From Gammaproteobacteria bacterium (GTDB taxonomy: Bacteria; Pseudomonadota; Gammaproteobacteria; Ga0077536), in assembly GCA_024235015.1 (NCBI GenBank), contig JACKNG010000004.1, positions 248,001 to 312,000 of the forward strand: a stretch of 64,000 nucleotides of DNA, given 5' to 3'. Below the pieces are notes generated by a model. It searched no databases, was not told the DNA's origin, and saw nothing but the letters and a program-made list of their open reading frames with translations. Every line of letters begins with the position of its first letter. Positions within the stretch are counted from its first letter, which is position 1. The translations under genes and the position numbers were made by a program. This document shows positions 45,501-56,100 of the stretch, in pieces.

Positions 45501-45954
45501 CGTCGACGAAACCCTGAATGAGATCGAACTCAGCGGCGTTGGCGAACTTTTTCGGCCGCGACTGCTCGCTCTCCGCGGCGGCGCGCAGCTGGCGATGGGC
45601 AACCCGAAGGCGGCGCGCAGTGCCGCCTTGGAGGGCGTCGCATTCATGCGCGACACCCATTCGGCCTGGAATCTACGGAGCTACGCGGTGCTGGCGCGGG
45701 CGCAGCTCGCCCTCGACGAGCCGGGCGCGGCGGTGGCTGCGACCCTGGACGAGTACGCGGGCGTTCTGGAGCGCACTGGTTTCGCAATTTACGAGGGCGA
45801 GAGCCAGGAGCTGCGTGCCGCCCTTGCCGAGCGCGACGGCGACCAAGCTGCTCGCTCGACGGCGCTTGAGCAGGCACTCGCCTGCTACACCCGTTTCGGC
45901 ATGGATGCGCAGGCGCACCGGGTCGAGCAGGAGCTGCGACGCGGTCGAGTGTAA
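42574..45954 (+). CDS. Zinc ribbon-cyclase homology-ATPase-TPR signalling protein, paralogue 2
   Basis: 1,126 aa, starting with ATG overlapping the stop of paralogue 1 by 4 nt, so the pair is cotranslated. Same architecture: zinc ribbons (MNCAQCGRENPPENAFCGGC, RFCGGCGAP), IPRDYTPKHLAEKILQSKTA, cyclase domain (VTVLFCDIQGSMQLAQ, NQYTGDGIMALFGAPIAHED), Walker A GEAGLGKSR, Walker B VTLVDDLHWIDPGSD, then FAFKHPLTHEV-type arm (EYAFKHPLTHEVAYRS) and TPR-like helices that diverge most from the other copies. The same Lys-to-Gln and Asn-to-Gly changes occur (TVGIAQRI). Tandem duplication is the simplest origin, and the variable TPR end suggests different inputs. Confidence 0.88.
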   Translation: MNCAQCGRENPPENAFCGGCGAALERVCTACARSNPPDHRFCGGCGAPLQAPGAAQSAPAVVPRIPRDYTPKHLAEKILQSKTALEGERKQVTVLFCDIQGSMQLAQELDPEHWHHLLERYFEILTAAVHRYEGTVNQYTGDGIMALFGAPIAHEDHAQRACYAALQARDALREFGDRLRLSEGLNFSFRIGLNSGEVVVGKIGDDLRMDYTAQGATVGIAQRIEQLAAPGCVYLGGTTERLVRGYFRLRAMGETSLKGLAQAVALFELEAPGQVRSRLDVSIARGLSRFVGRAAEMQVLETALANAERGHGQVVGIVGEAGLGKSRLCYEFVENCRRRGLPVYEAHCPAHGRNIPYLPVLELFRDYFGIRADDDAAQARKKIAGTLALLDNRLQEALPVLLEFVGVADPQHPAPRMDAEARQRQLYELVHRIVEAQDAQGQLAVTLVDDLHWIDPGSDAFIGQLVAAAAGRRSLVVLNFRPEYQAAFAGKAHYQQLPLVPLGADALGELLGDLLGDDTSLAELVPRIVRWTAGNPFYTEEVVNALVEAGDLAGQPGHYRLVRAIDDIVVPTSVRAVLAARIDRLPETAKRLLQTAAVIGREFSGPLLETVSDLDASEHAAASERLKAGDFVYERALYPVFEYAFKHPLTHEVAYRSLLQARREQVHAAVARAIEANAGDKLDEQAALVAHHYEQAGEILTAARWHRRAAEWAETSDLKAAQQHWLRVADLARQCTESDETQALVSLACGRALVIGVRIGLGDAVPDAVYAQGIASAERCGDARSVLLLKIAFGCMMGNAGRGYLDYIRYADEAVRVADAIGDPALRAGTRVGKIYSHLYCGKLHEAVSAAAEIIEIVGGDPDLGSEVLALSPLYSARGVQTLATGRLRDPRAALAVLADERPRAEAAGHPEMALWLAGYEVELKLALEESKGLENLARLQAAWAENQGMLSRVNAAVCQCDLQASNRAWSIVLRIVDETLNEIELSGVGELFRPRLLALRGGAQLAMGNPKAARSAALEGVAFMRDTHSAWNLRSYAVLARAQLALDEPGAAVAATLDEYAGVLERTGFAIYEGESQELRAALAERDGDQAARSTALEQALACYTRFGMDAQAHRVEQELRRGRV

Positions 45955-46102
45955 ATGCTCCTCCCCCTGGCCGGACCTGGCCGAGAGAGCATATCGAGCG
46001 GTCACTTCTCTGCCGGAAGCCGCTCGACGTCCATGCGGCGCTCGATCAGCATACTATCCATGGCCCTGATTCCTGTCCGCAAAAATCAATGGGGAACCCA
46101 CG

Positions 46103-46891
46103 ATGGAACTCGGTCTACGCGACAAGTGCGCACTCATTACCGGTGGTAGCCAGGGCCTCGGCCGCGCCATTGCCGACGAACTCGCCCGCGAGGGTGTCCA
46201 TGTCGCCATCTGCGCCCGCGGCAAAGCTCACCTTGACGAAGCCGCCAGGGCACTGCGCGCGCACGGCGTGAAGGTCGAAGCCATCGAGGCGGACGCCGCG
46301 ACCCGCGAAGCCGCGCCGATGGTCATCGAGCGCACGCGCGCTGCGCTAGGTGGCATCGACATCCTGGTCAACAATGTCGGCACCGCGTGGCTCGACCACG
46401 GCCTCGACAGCGACGACGAGGTCTGGCTGCAGAGCATGGAGGTCAATTTCTTCAGCACCGTGCGCTTCACCCGCGGCGTGGTGCCGCTGATGCGCGAGCA
46501 GGGTGGCGGGCGCATCATCAACATCTCGACCGTCGGCGCGCACACCCCGCCGCCGATGCTGATCGACTACGACAGCGCCAAGGCAGCCATGCTGACCTTT
46601 TCCAAGACCCTCTCGGTCGAACTCGCCGCACACAACATCCTCATCAACTGCGTGTGCCCGGCCTTCATTCACACGCCCTTGTGGGATTCCATCGCCGACC
46701 AGATGGTGCCCGCCATGGGAAAAGACCGCGCCGAGGTCTTCGCCAATCTCACCAATCAATACATCGCGGTGAAACGCTTCGGCCGCCCCGAAGAAGTCGC
46801 CGGCCTGGTCGCCTTTCTCGCCTCCGAGCGCGCGTCGTTCATCACCGGTAGCAGCTTCGACGTCGACGGCGGTTTCCCGAAGTCGATTTGA
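46103..46891 (+). CDS. SDR-family NAD(P)-dependent oxidoreductase
   Basis: 262 aa classical short-chain dehydrogenase. Cofactor loop ITGGSQGLGRAIADELA, NNVGTAW, catalytic Ser in INISTVGAH and Tyr/Lys in DYDSAKAAMLTFSKTL; C-terminal FITGSSFDVDGGF. Substrates may be hydroxyacyl-CoA, steroid, sugar or other alcohols; nothing nearby narrows this. GGGGAACCCACG precedes the ATG. It sits alone between the cyclase-like pair and the giant kinase. Confidence 0.93.
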   Translation: MELGLRDKCALITGGSQGLGRAIADELAREGVHVAICARGKAHLDEAARALRAHGVKVEAIEADAATREAAPMVIERTRAALGGIDILVNNVGTAWLDHGLDSDDEVWLQSMEVNFFSTVRFTRGVVPLMREQGGGRIINISTVGAHTPPPMLIDYDSAKAAMLTFSKTLSVELAAHNILINCVCPAFIHTPLWDSIADQMVPAMGKDRAEVFANLTNQYIAVKRFGRPEEVAGLVAFLASERASFITGSSFDVDGGFPKSI

Positions 46892-47199
46892 GGCCAAAGC
46901 GCGGCGGCGTTCTGGGTCCTTGGGGGTGGGCCTATGGGACCCAGGGGCTTATCGGGGACGATCCATGTCTGCCCTGGAAACCTCGGTTCTCGGCCAAGGC
47001 GACCCGGGGCATACATGGACCGTCCCCGAGGGACGTCCCCCGGCGCTGTGCCACTGGAGCGGCTGCGACTGATACCGGGGAAAAGCCAGCTCGCTCACCG
47101 AACCCAAGGTGTGGCTTTCGCCATAGCCCGAACCGGCCACCCGTCGATTAGACTGGCGGCACTCGCGCATCCCGCGCGCCTTGGGGAGGGGGGCAACGG
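46892..47199. other. Intergenic region upstream of the multi-GAF kinase
   Basis: 308 nt between the SDR gene and the giant kinase gene. The first half holds REP-like palindrome copy 2 (46953-47028), itself followed by a short palindrome GGGACGTCCC (47031-47040). The rest should contain the kinase promoter, but no convincing -35/-10 pair was found. GGGGAGGGGGG at 47183-47193 is a strong ribosome binding site for the kinase. Confidence 0.5.
46953..47028. repeat. REP-like imperfect palindrome, copy 2
   Basis: Inverted arms 46953-46974 and 47007-47028 match at 20 of 22 positions. The left arm begins CGGGGACGATCCATGT and ends TGCCC; the right arm begins GGGCATACATGG and ends CCGTCCCCG. The centre is 32 nt, the same as copy 1 at 36246-36327, and the outer GGGGAC and inner TGCCC ends are shared, while the middle of the arms differs. 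Conserved ends plus varied but self-complementary middles indicate a family of folded elements rather than chance. Confidence 0.65.
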
Positions 47200-50100
47200 A
47201 TGGAAGCATCGGCCGCAGCGCTCGAAGCGCTCGAACGAGAGCTTGCGGCCAGGACTGCCGAACTCGAAGCCAGGGACGCGGAGCTGGCGCTGGCGCGCAC
47301 CGCCCGCGACCACCACGCGGCGACGGCCGAGGTGTTGCGCATCATCGGCGAGTCGCCGGGCGACAGCCAGCGCGTGCTCGAAGCCATTCTGGAGCGGGCC
47401 GTCGCGCTCGCGGGCGGCAACCGTGGTGTCATCGTGCATTTCGATGGCGAGTTGCTGCACCTTGGCGCTTTCCATGGTCGTGCCGGCGAGACCACCGCGA
47501 ACGCGCACGCCGTGTTCCCGCACGCCCCGGACCACGGCAGGATCGTCGGGCGCGCGGTGCTCGAGGGCGCCCCCGTGCAGAGCGCCGACCTCTGGAACGA
47601 CCCCGGCTACCCACCCGAGGTGCGCGAGCTGGCGCGCAGCCAGGACGCGCGCAGCGCGCTCGGCGTACCACTCCGGAGCGCGGGACAGGTGGTCGGTGCG
47701 ATCAGCGTCAGCCGGGCCACGGCCGGCCCGTTTGCGGACGAATTCGTCGCCACCCTGCAAACCTTCGCCGACCAGGCCGTCATTGCCATCGAGAACGCGC
47801 GGCTGTTCAACGAGACGCAGGAGGCCCTCGAACGGCAGACTGCGACCGCCGAAGTGCTCCAGGTCATCAGCAGCTCGGTCGAGGACAGCCGACCGGTCTT
47901 CGAGAAGATCCTCGCCAGTTGCGCGAGCCTGTTCGACGTCACCGATGCGGGCGTGGCTCTCGTCGGCGACGACGGCCTGGTGCGCGTCATGGCCCGCGGC
48001 GGGGCCGCGCTGGACGTGCCCGAGCCGGCGCCGAGCAGCGATTCGGTAACCCTGGCGAAGATCCGCGCGCGCGAGGTCTGGCACATTCCCGACGCCGCCG
48101 CGGCGCGCGGCGAGCTGACCTCGACGCAGCTCGAGGGGCTGGAGAAGTACGGCAATTACTCGGTGCTGCTCGTGCCGCTGGTACGGCGCGAGGAAGGTAT
48201 CGGCGCCATCTGGCTCACGCGCAACCCGGCGCGCGCTTTCAGTGCGGCCGAGATCGAGCTGTTGCGCGCCTTCGCCGACGAGGCCGTCATTGCCATCGAG
48301 AACGCGCGGCTGTTCAACGAAACCCAGGAAGCGCTCGAAAGGCAGACCGCGACGGCCGGCGTGCTGCAGGTCATCAGCAGTTCGGTCGAGGACGCGGCGC
48401 CGGTGTTCGAGAAGATCCTCGACAGTTGCGAGTCCCTGTTCGGGGCCGACGTCCTGGGTATCGCGCTCAGGCGTGAAGACGGCACCCTCGACCTCAGTGC
48501 GCGGCGCGGCGTCGACGTCAGCGTCAGCGACGAGTACGCGCTGGACGACACCGTGACCGGCCTGAGTATCCGCGAACGCCGGGTGGTGCACATTCCGGAC
48601 ACGGCGCGCGAGCCCAAGCTGGATGGCATCCAGCGCCAGAGCGTCGAACGCTACGGGCATTTCTCGTTGCTCGTGGCGCCGTTGCTGTGGAAGGGCGAAG
48701 GCATCGGTTCGATCTTCCTCGGGCGCTTCCCTGCCCGTCCGTTCTCGGACAACGAAATCGAACTCCTGCGCACCTTCACCGACCAGGCGGTGATCGCGAT
48801 CCAGAACGCGCAGTTGTTCCGCGACACCACCGAGGCCCTCGAACGCCAGACCGCAACCGCCGACGTGCTGCGCGTGATCAGCCAGTCGCCGACCGACGTG
48901 CAGCCGGTGTTCGAGGCCATCGCCGAGCGCGCGCGGGTGCTGTGCGGCGGCAGCGTCGGGCTGGTGACCCGGGTACGCGGCGAGGAAGTTCATGCAGTGG
49001 CGCTGACCGGACCATCTGCCGCCGTAACCGAAGCAGCGGCGGCGCAGTTCCCACGCCCCATCGATCGCGGCTCGGCCAGCACCCGCGCCATCCTCGACCG
49101 CGCGCCGGTCAACATCGGTGACTACCTCGACGATGCGCAGGTGAGCGCGGCGATGAAGGCCGCGATGCGCGAAGGCGGTGCGGGTACGACGATGGCGCGG
49201 GCGGCGTTGGCGGTGCCGATGGTGCGCGGCGATGACGTCATCGGCGCGGTGCTGGTCTCGAAGGACGAGCCGGGACGCTTCCCCGACAACCAGGTCAAGC
49301 TGCTCGAGACCTTCGCCGACCAGGCGGTCATCGCGATCGAGAACACGCGCCTGTTCAACGAGACCCAGGAAGCGTTGGAACAGCAGACCGCGAGCGCCGA
49401 GGTGCTCGAAGTCATCAGCAGCTCGGTGACGGACGCGCAACCCGTGATGGACATCATCGTCGAGCGTTGCCTGCAGCTCTTCGGTGCCGACGGTGCGGGA
49501 ATCTGGATACCGCTAGACCAAGACCAGATGACACTGGTCGCACTGGCCGGCGCGATGTACGCCAATCTCGACCTGGACCACGTGGCCACCAGCGTGCACA
49601 TGGACTCCGACCCCGCGCTCGCGCTGATCGCACAAGGCCAGACTGTCCACGACCCCGAACTCACCGTCGAAAGCGAGGTTGAAGCGATTCGCGAGTGGAC
49701 GCGGGCAATTGGCGCCACTTCAATCCTGCGCACGCCACTGATGGTGGATGGCCAGTTCAGCGGTGTCTTGCTGGTCGCACGCACCCCGCCGAAACCCTTC
49801 ACCGACAAGGAAATCGCGCTGCTGAAGAGCTTCGCCGGCCAGGCCGTGATCGCCATTCAGAACGCGCGCCAGTTCCGCGAGACCCAGGAGGCGCTCGAAC
49901 GCCAGACCGCGACGGCCGGTGTGCTGCAGGTCATCAGCAGTTCGGTCGAGGACGCGGCGCCGGTATTCGAGAAGATCCTCGACAGCTGCGCGCTGCTGTT
50001 CGGTGTCGACCTCATGGGCATCACCTTGCTCGGCGATGACGGCACGATGATTCTTGCCGCGCAGCGCGGCGCGGATGCCTACGATTTTCCCGTCAATGCC

Positions 50101-53100
50101 ACGGCGGAGGGTTCACTGACTGCGCAGTCGGTCCGCGAGCGGCGGTTGATCCACATCCCGGACATCTCGAAGGAGACATCGCTCGGACCCTACCAGCAGG
50201 CCGCCCTCGCGAGCCTCGGGCCGGCGTCCGCGCTGTTCGCGCCGCTGCTGCACCTCGGCCAGGGCATCGGCGCCATCTGGCTGGGCCGACTCCCGGCCCG
50301 ACCATTCTCCAACCGCGAAATCGAACTGTTGGAAACCTTTGCCAACCAGGCCGTCATCGCCATCCAGAACGCGCGCCTGTTCCGCGATACCCAGGAGGCA
50401 CTGGAGCGCGAGACCGCAACCGCCGACGTGCTGCGCGTCATCAGCCAGTCGCCGACCGACGTGCAGCCGGTGTTCGAGGCCATCGCGGAGCGGGCGCGGG
50501 TGCTGTGCGGAGGAAGCGTCGGGCTCGTCACCCGCGTACGCGACAAGGAAGTCCACGCGGTGGCACTGACCGGGCCGTCGGCCACCGTAGTCGAAGCAGC
50601 GGTTGCTCAATTCCCGCGCCCCATCGATCGCGGCTCGGCGAGCACGCGCGCCATCCTGGACCGGGCCCCGGTCAACATCGGCGATTACCTCGACGATCCC
50701 GAGGTAAGCGCGGTGATTAAGACCACCATGCGCGACGGAGTCGCAGGTACCTCGATGGCACGGGCTGCGCTGGCGGTGCCGATGGTGCGCGGCGACGACG
50801 TCATCGGCGCGGTGCTGGTGGCGAAAGACGAACCGGGCCGCTTCACTGACAACCAGGTCAAGCTGCTCGAAACCTTCGCCGACCAGGCGGTGATCGCGAT
50901 CGAGAACACCCGCCTGTTCAACGAAACGCAGGCCGCACTCGAACGCCAGACCGCAACCTCCGAGGTGCTCGCTGTCATCGGCAGCTCACCGACCGACGTG
51001 CAGCCGGTGTTCGACGCCATCGTCGAGCGTGCCATGAACCTTTGTGGTGGGAGCTTCGGTTTAGCCACGCGTTACGACGGCCGGCTCATGCACCTCGCGG
51101 CGGCGCGCGGCTTTGCCGACGACAGCCTGCTCGACCAATGGCAGGACGTGGCGCCCGACCGCAGTGTCGGCGCAGGCCGCGCGATCCTCGAGTGCCGTAC
51201 GATCGAAATCCCGGACGTCTTTGCAGATCCCGAGTACGGCCTGGGTGACCGCGCGACACTCGATGGCTTTCGCAGCTTCGTCGCCGTGCCCATGCTGCGG
51301 CAAGGGCGCTGCGTCGGCACGCTCGGCGTCGGCCGCGCCGAGGCCGGGGCCTTCCCCCCCAACCTCGTGCGCCTGCTCGAAACCTTTGCCGACCAGGCCG
51401 TGATCGCGCTCGAGAACACGCGGCTGTTCAACGAGACTCAGCAGGCGCTGGAACGACAGACGGCGACGGCCGAGGTGCTGCGCACCATCAGCAGCTCGGT
51501 GAAGGAAACTGAGCCCGTGTTCGAGGCCATCCTCGACAGCTGCCAGCGGCTGTTCAAGGTGGCCAACTACGGCATCCTGCTCGCCGAAGGCGACGGACTC
51601 GGCCGCTTCGCCGCGCGGCGGGTCGAGGACATCGTCGACCCCATGCTCGAAGGCCTGCCGTTCGAGTCCGTCCCGCTCGATTCGTTCGTCTCCGGGCGCG
51701 CGGTGCTGGAAAAGAGGGTGATCTACGTACCCGACGCCGTGGCCGAGCCGGACGCGCCCGAGAACACCCGCAGGCTTGTCGAGCGGATCGGCAATTACTC
51801 CCTGCTGTCCGCGCCACTGATGCACGAGGGCGGCGCGCTCGGCGCGCTGTGGCTCTCGCACCGCCCACCGCGGCCCTTCGACGACAAGGAAATCGCGCTG
51901 CTGCAGACTTTCGCCGACCAGGCCGTGATCGCCATCGAGAACACGCGCCTGTTCCGCGAAACGCAGGAAGCGCTGGAACGGCAGACGGCGACGGCCGAGG
52001 TGCTCGAGGTCATCAGCAGCTCGCCGACCGACGTGCAGCCGGTGTTCGAGGCCATCGTCGAACGCGCCATGGCGCTCTGTGGCGCCGAGTTCGGTGCGGC
52101 CACGCGCTTCGATGGCGAAATGCTGCATGCCGCCTGTATTCGTGGCATGACGGAGGCCGACGTGACCGCAAGTCTTGCCGCCTATCCCTGCGTGCCGACC
52201 AATGCGACCGTGACAGGGCGTGCGCTGATCGCGCGCATGCCTGTCCAGATCCCGGATCTCGAGGCGGACCCGGACTACACCATCGACTACTCCTCGGACA
52301 TCAACAGCGCTGTGGCAGTCCCGCTGCTGCGTGGCAGCGCGGCCGTCGGCACCATCGCGCTGCTACGCCGCGAGACCGGGTTGTTCCCGGAGACGCAAGT
52401 TCGCCTGCTGCAGACCTTCGCCGACCAGGCGGTGATCGCGCTCGAGAACACGCGCCTGTTCCGCGAAACGCAGGAAGCGCTTGAACGCCAGACGGCGACG
52501 GCCGAGGTCCTGCAGGTCATCAGCAGCTCGCCGACCGACGTGCAGCCGGTGTTCGAGGCCATCGTCGAACGTGCCATGGCGCTCTGTGGCGCCGAGTTCG
52601 GTGCGGCCACGCGCTTCGATGGCGAAATGCTCCACATCACCTGCACCCGGGGTATGAACGAGGCCGACGTGGCCGCCGGGGCCGCCGCCTATCCGCGCGT
52701 GCCGACGAAGGCCACGGTGCAAGGGCGTGCGCTGCTCGAACGCGCGCCCGTCCAGATCCCGGACCTCAAGGCCGACCCGGACTACGCCATCGGCTTCTCC
52801 TCGGATATGAACAGCGCGCTCGCCGTACCGCTGCTGCGCGGGGGCGAGGCCGTCGGCGCCATTGCGTTGCTGCGCCGCGAGACCGGGTTGTTCCCGGAGA
52901 CCCAGGTGCGCCTGCTGCAGACCTTCGCCGACCAGGCGGTGATCGCGCTCGAGAACACCCGCCTGTTCACCGAGACCCAGGAGGCGCTGGAACGGCAGAC
53001 GGCGACCGCCGAGGTGCTTGGCGTTATCAGCAACTCGCCGACCGACGTCGCGCCGGTGTTCCAGGCGATCGCCGAACGTGCGCGCGTGTTGTGCCAGGCG

Positions 53101-56100
53101 AACCTGTGCATGGTCTCCCGCCTGGACGGTACCGAGGTGCACCTGGTCGGGATCGATGGTGCAAACGAGGAAATCGTGAGGCGGCTCGAGGCGTTGTTCC
53201 CGATGCCCATGGACCGCCGCACCTCCCTGAGCACCCGCGCCGTATTCACGCGCGGGCCGGTGCAGGTTCGCGACGTGCTCGACGACCCCGAGCTCAGCGA
53301 GGAGGTGAAGGAAGTCTACGTCGCCTCGGGGCAGCGCAGCGGCCTCGCCGCGCCGATGATCTCAGGCCAGGAGGTCATCGGTGCAATCTTCGTCTCGCGC
53401 AGCGAGGCCAGCGAATACCCGGACAACCTCGTCCAGCTGCTCGAAACCTTCGCCGCCCAGGCCGTCATTGCCATCGACAACGTGCGCCTGTTCAAGGAAA
53501 CCCGCGACGCCCTCGACCGCCAGACCGCCATCAGCGACATCCTGCGCGTTACCACTGAGTCGCCGAGCGACGTCGAGCCCATCCTCGGCGCCATCGCCGA
53601 GCATGCCGCGCGCCTGTGTGAAGCCGCCTCGGCCTCGATCTTCCTCGCCGAGGACGACCTGCTGCAGCACATCGCCTCGCGCGGGCCGCTCGCCGACCAG
53701 GCGGGCTCCGTGTCGCCCTTCCCCATCGACCGTAGCTCGATGACCGGCCGCGCCATCCTCGACCAGCGCACCGTCGCGGTCGACGACATGCAGGCTGAGG
53801 TGGTCGAGTTCGCGCGCAGCAGCGAGATTGCCCGCCAGCTCGGCCACCGCAGCACCGTGGCCGCGCCGCTCATGCGCGAGGGGCGTGCGTTCGGCGCGCT
53901 GTTGTTGCGCCGCCAGGAGGTGCGACCGTTCGGCGAGCGCGAGCTGGCCTTGCTGCGTACCTTCGGTGACCAGGCGGCGATTGCGATTGCCAGCGTGCGG
54001 CTGTTCAAGCAGACCGAGGAGGCCCTCGAACAGCAGACCGCCACGGCCGACATCCTGCGCGTCATCGGTGAGTCCGTCGAAGACACCGCGCCGGTGTTCG
54101 AAACCATCCTCGATCGCTGCCAGAAGCTCATCGAAGCCGAATCCCAGTTTATCAGCCTGGTCGACGAGCGCGGCCTGGTGCAATTGGCCGCGCTACGCGC
54201 GCCTGATGCCATGGTCGCGGCGGCTGAGCAAGCCTACCCGGTGCGTCTCGAAGACTCGGTGACGGGACTCGTTGCGCGAGATGGCGAGACACTGTGCGTG
54301 CAGAGCGTGATGAGCGCCGAAGGGGTGCCGTCGATGAAGCGGATCGCCGAGCAGTTCGGCGATTACGCCGCAGTCATCGCGCCGCTCGTCCTGCGCGGCC
54401 GGGTGGCGGGTTCGATCGGCGCCGCTCGCGGTACCTCGCGGCCGTTCACGAAGCGCGAGATCGACCTGATATCGACCTTCGCCGACCAGGCCGTGATCGC
54501 CATCCAGAACGCGCAGCTGTTCCGCGAGACCCACGAAGCGCTCGAGCAACAGACGGCGATGGCCGACGTCCTACGCGTTATAGGCAGCTCGGTCGAAGAC
54601 ACCGCGCCGGTATTCGAGACCATTCTCGACCGCAGTGAGCAGTTGGTCGAGGCCGAATCTCAAATCATCTTCCTGGTCGACGAGCGCGAACAGGTCAGCA
54701 TAGGTGCAATCCGAGGCCCAACCGAGGTGAAAGCGGCGGCAGAGGCCGTCTATCCCATCCCGCTCGCCGATACCGCAACTTCGCTCGTGCTGCAGACGCG
54801 CAAAACCCTGCACGTACCGAGCGTGGCGGCGCAGGCCGAGCGGCCGCGTTCGATGCAGAGCTTCTACGAATTGATCGGTGACTGGTCGATGGTCGTCGCA
54901 CCGCTCGTACTGCGCGACCGCGTGGTAGGCTCTCTGACCACATCGCGCATTCCTGCACGGCCCTTCAACCAGCGCGAGATCGACCTGCTCTCCACCTTCG
55001 CCGACCAGGCCGTCATCGCCATCGAGAACGCACGCCTGTTCAAGGAAGCTCAGGACGCGCTCGAGCGCCAGACCGCTACAGCGGAAGTCCTCAAGGTCAT
55101 CAGCAGGTCAGTGGAAGACGTGCAGCCGGTGTTCGAGGCCATCGTCGATAGTTGCGCGCGGGTCTTCGACACCGAGCAACTCGGTATCACCATGGTTGAC
55201 GAGCAGGGCGAGATGACTCGGCTTGTCGCCATCCGCGGGCCGTCGACGGATACCTTCAAGGACCTGTACATGCGTCCCCGGCCGATGGCCGATAGCGCCT
55301 TGCCGGAAGCATTCCGCGCCGGACGCACCGTGATCTACCGCCTCGTGGACGAGCACAGCGACGTGCCGCCCATGCTCAAGCAAGGGCAGCAGGTCATCGG
55401 CGACTACTCCATGATGGTCGCACCGATGATGCGCGAAGGCCGCGGCCTCGGTGTACTCTGGATCTACGCCACCCCGCCGCGGCCGTTCTCGGCCGAGGAA
55501 CAGGAGCTGTTCACGACCTTTGCAGACCAGGCCGTGATCGCCATCGAGAACGCACGCCTGTTTCGTGAGACACAGGAAGCGCTCGAACAGCAGACGGCCT
55601 CGGCCGACGTGCTACGCGTCATCAGCAGCTCGGTGGAAGACACGCGCCCCGTGTTCAAGAAGATCATCGACAGCTGTGAGCATTTGTTCGGGGCGGACCA
55701 GATCGGGATTTACGTCGTCGGCGACGATGGCCTGATCCATATTGGCGCGCACCGTGGTCCGCAACTCGAGTCGACGGCCGCTCTCTTTCCCGCACCATTT
55801 GCCGGTTCGGCGACCGAACTCGTGCTGAAACAGCGAGCCCCGTTCCACGTCCACGACGTGAGTGTCGCAGAGGGCCTGCCCTATACCATCCGGAAGTTGG
55901 CCGATCACATCGGTGTTTCCTACTCGCTGCTAATGGTGCCGCTCTGGAAGGGTGGTCGGGATATCGGTTCGCTGGTGGTGACGCGCTACCCAGCGAAACC
56001 GTTTCAAGACAAGGAAATTGCGCTGCTTTCAGCCTTCGCCGACCAGGCCGTGATTGCCATCGAGAACGCGCGCCTGTTCCGCGAAATCGAGGCCAAGAGC

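Noticed and set aside
46949..49440. Long minus-strand open frames opposite the multi-GAF kinase, including 781 codons from 47095 to 49440.
   Set aside because: They repeat with the same period as the GAF units because they are their antisense, and carry no independent motifs.
48331..52974. Possibility that near-identical GAF units are an assembly artefact.
   Set aside because: Units differ at many scattered positions and offsets are not constant (1,560 and 1,563 nt inside one block), so they are not copied reads; exact unit number still deserves long-read confirmation.
47761..56070. Regular ~510-nt periodic repeats that might suggest a CRISPR-like or satellite array.
   Set aside because: The period, coding frame and conserved GAF-linker motif show these are protein domain repeats; there are no short direct repeats with unique spacers and no cas genes.
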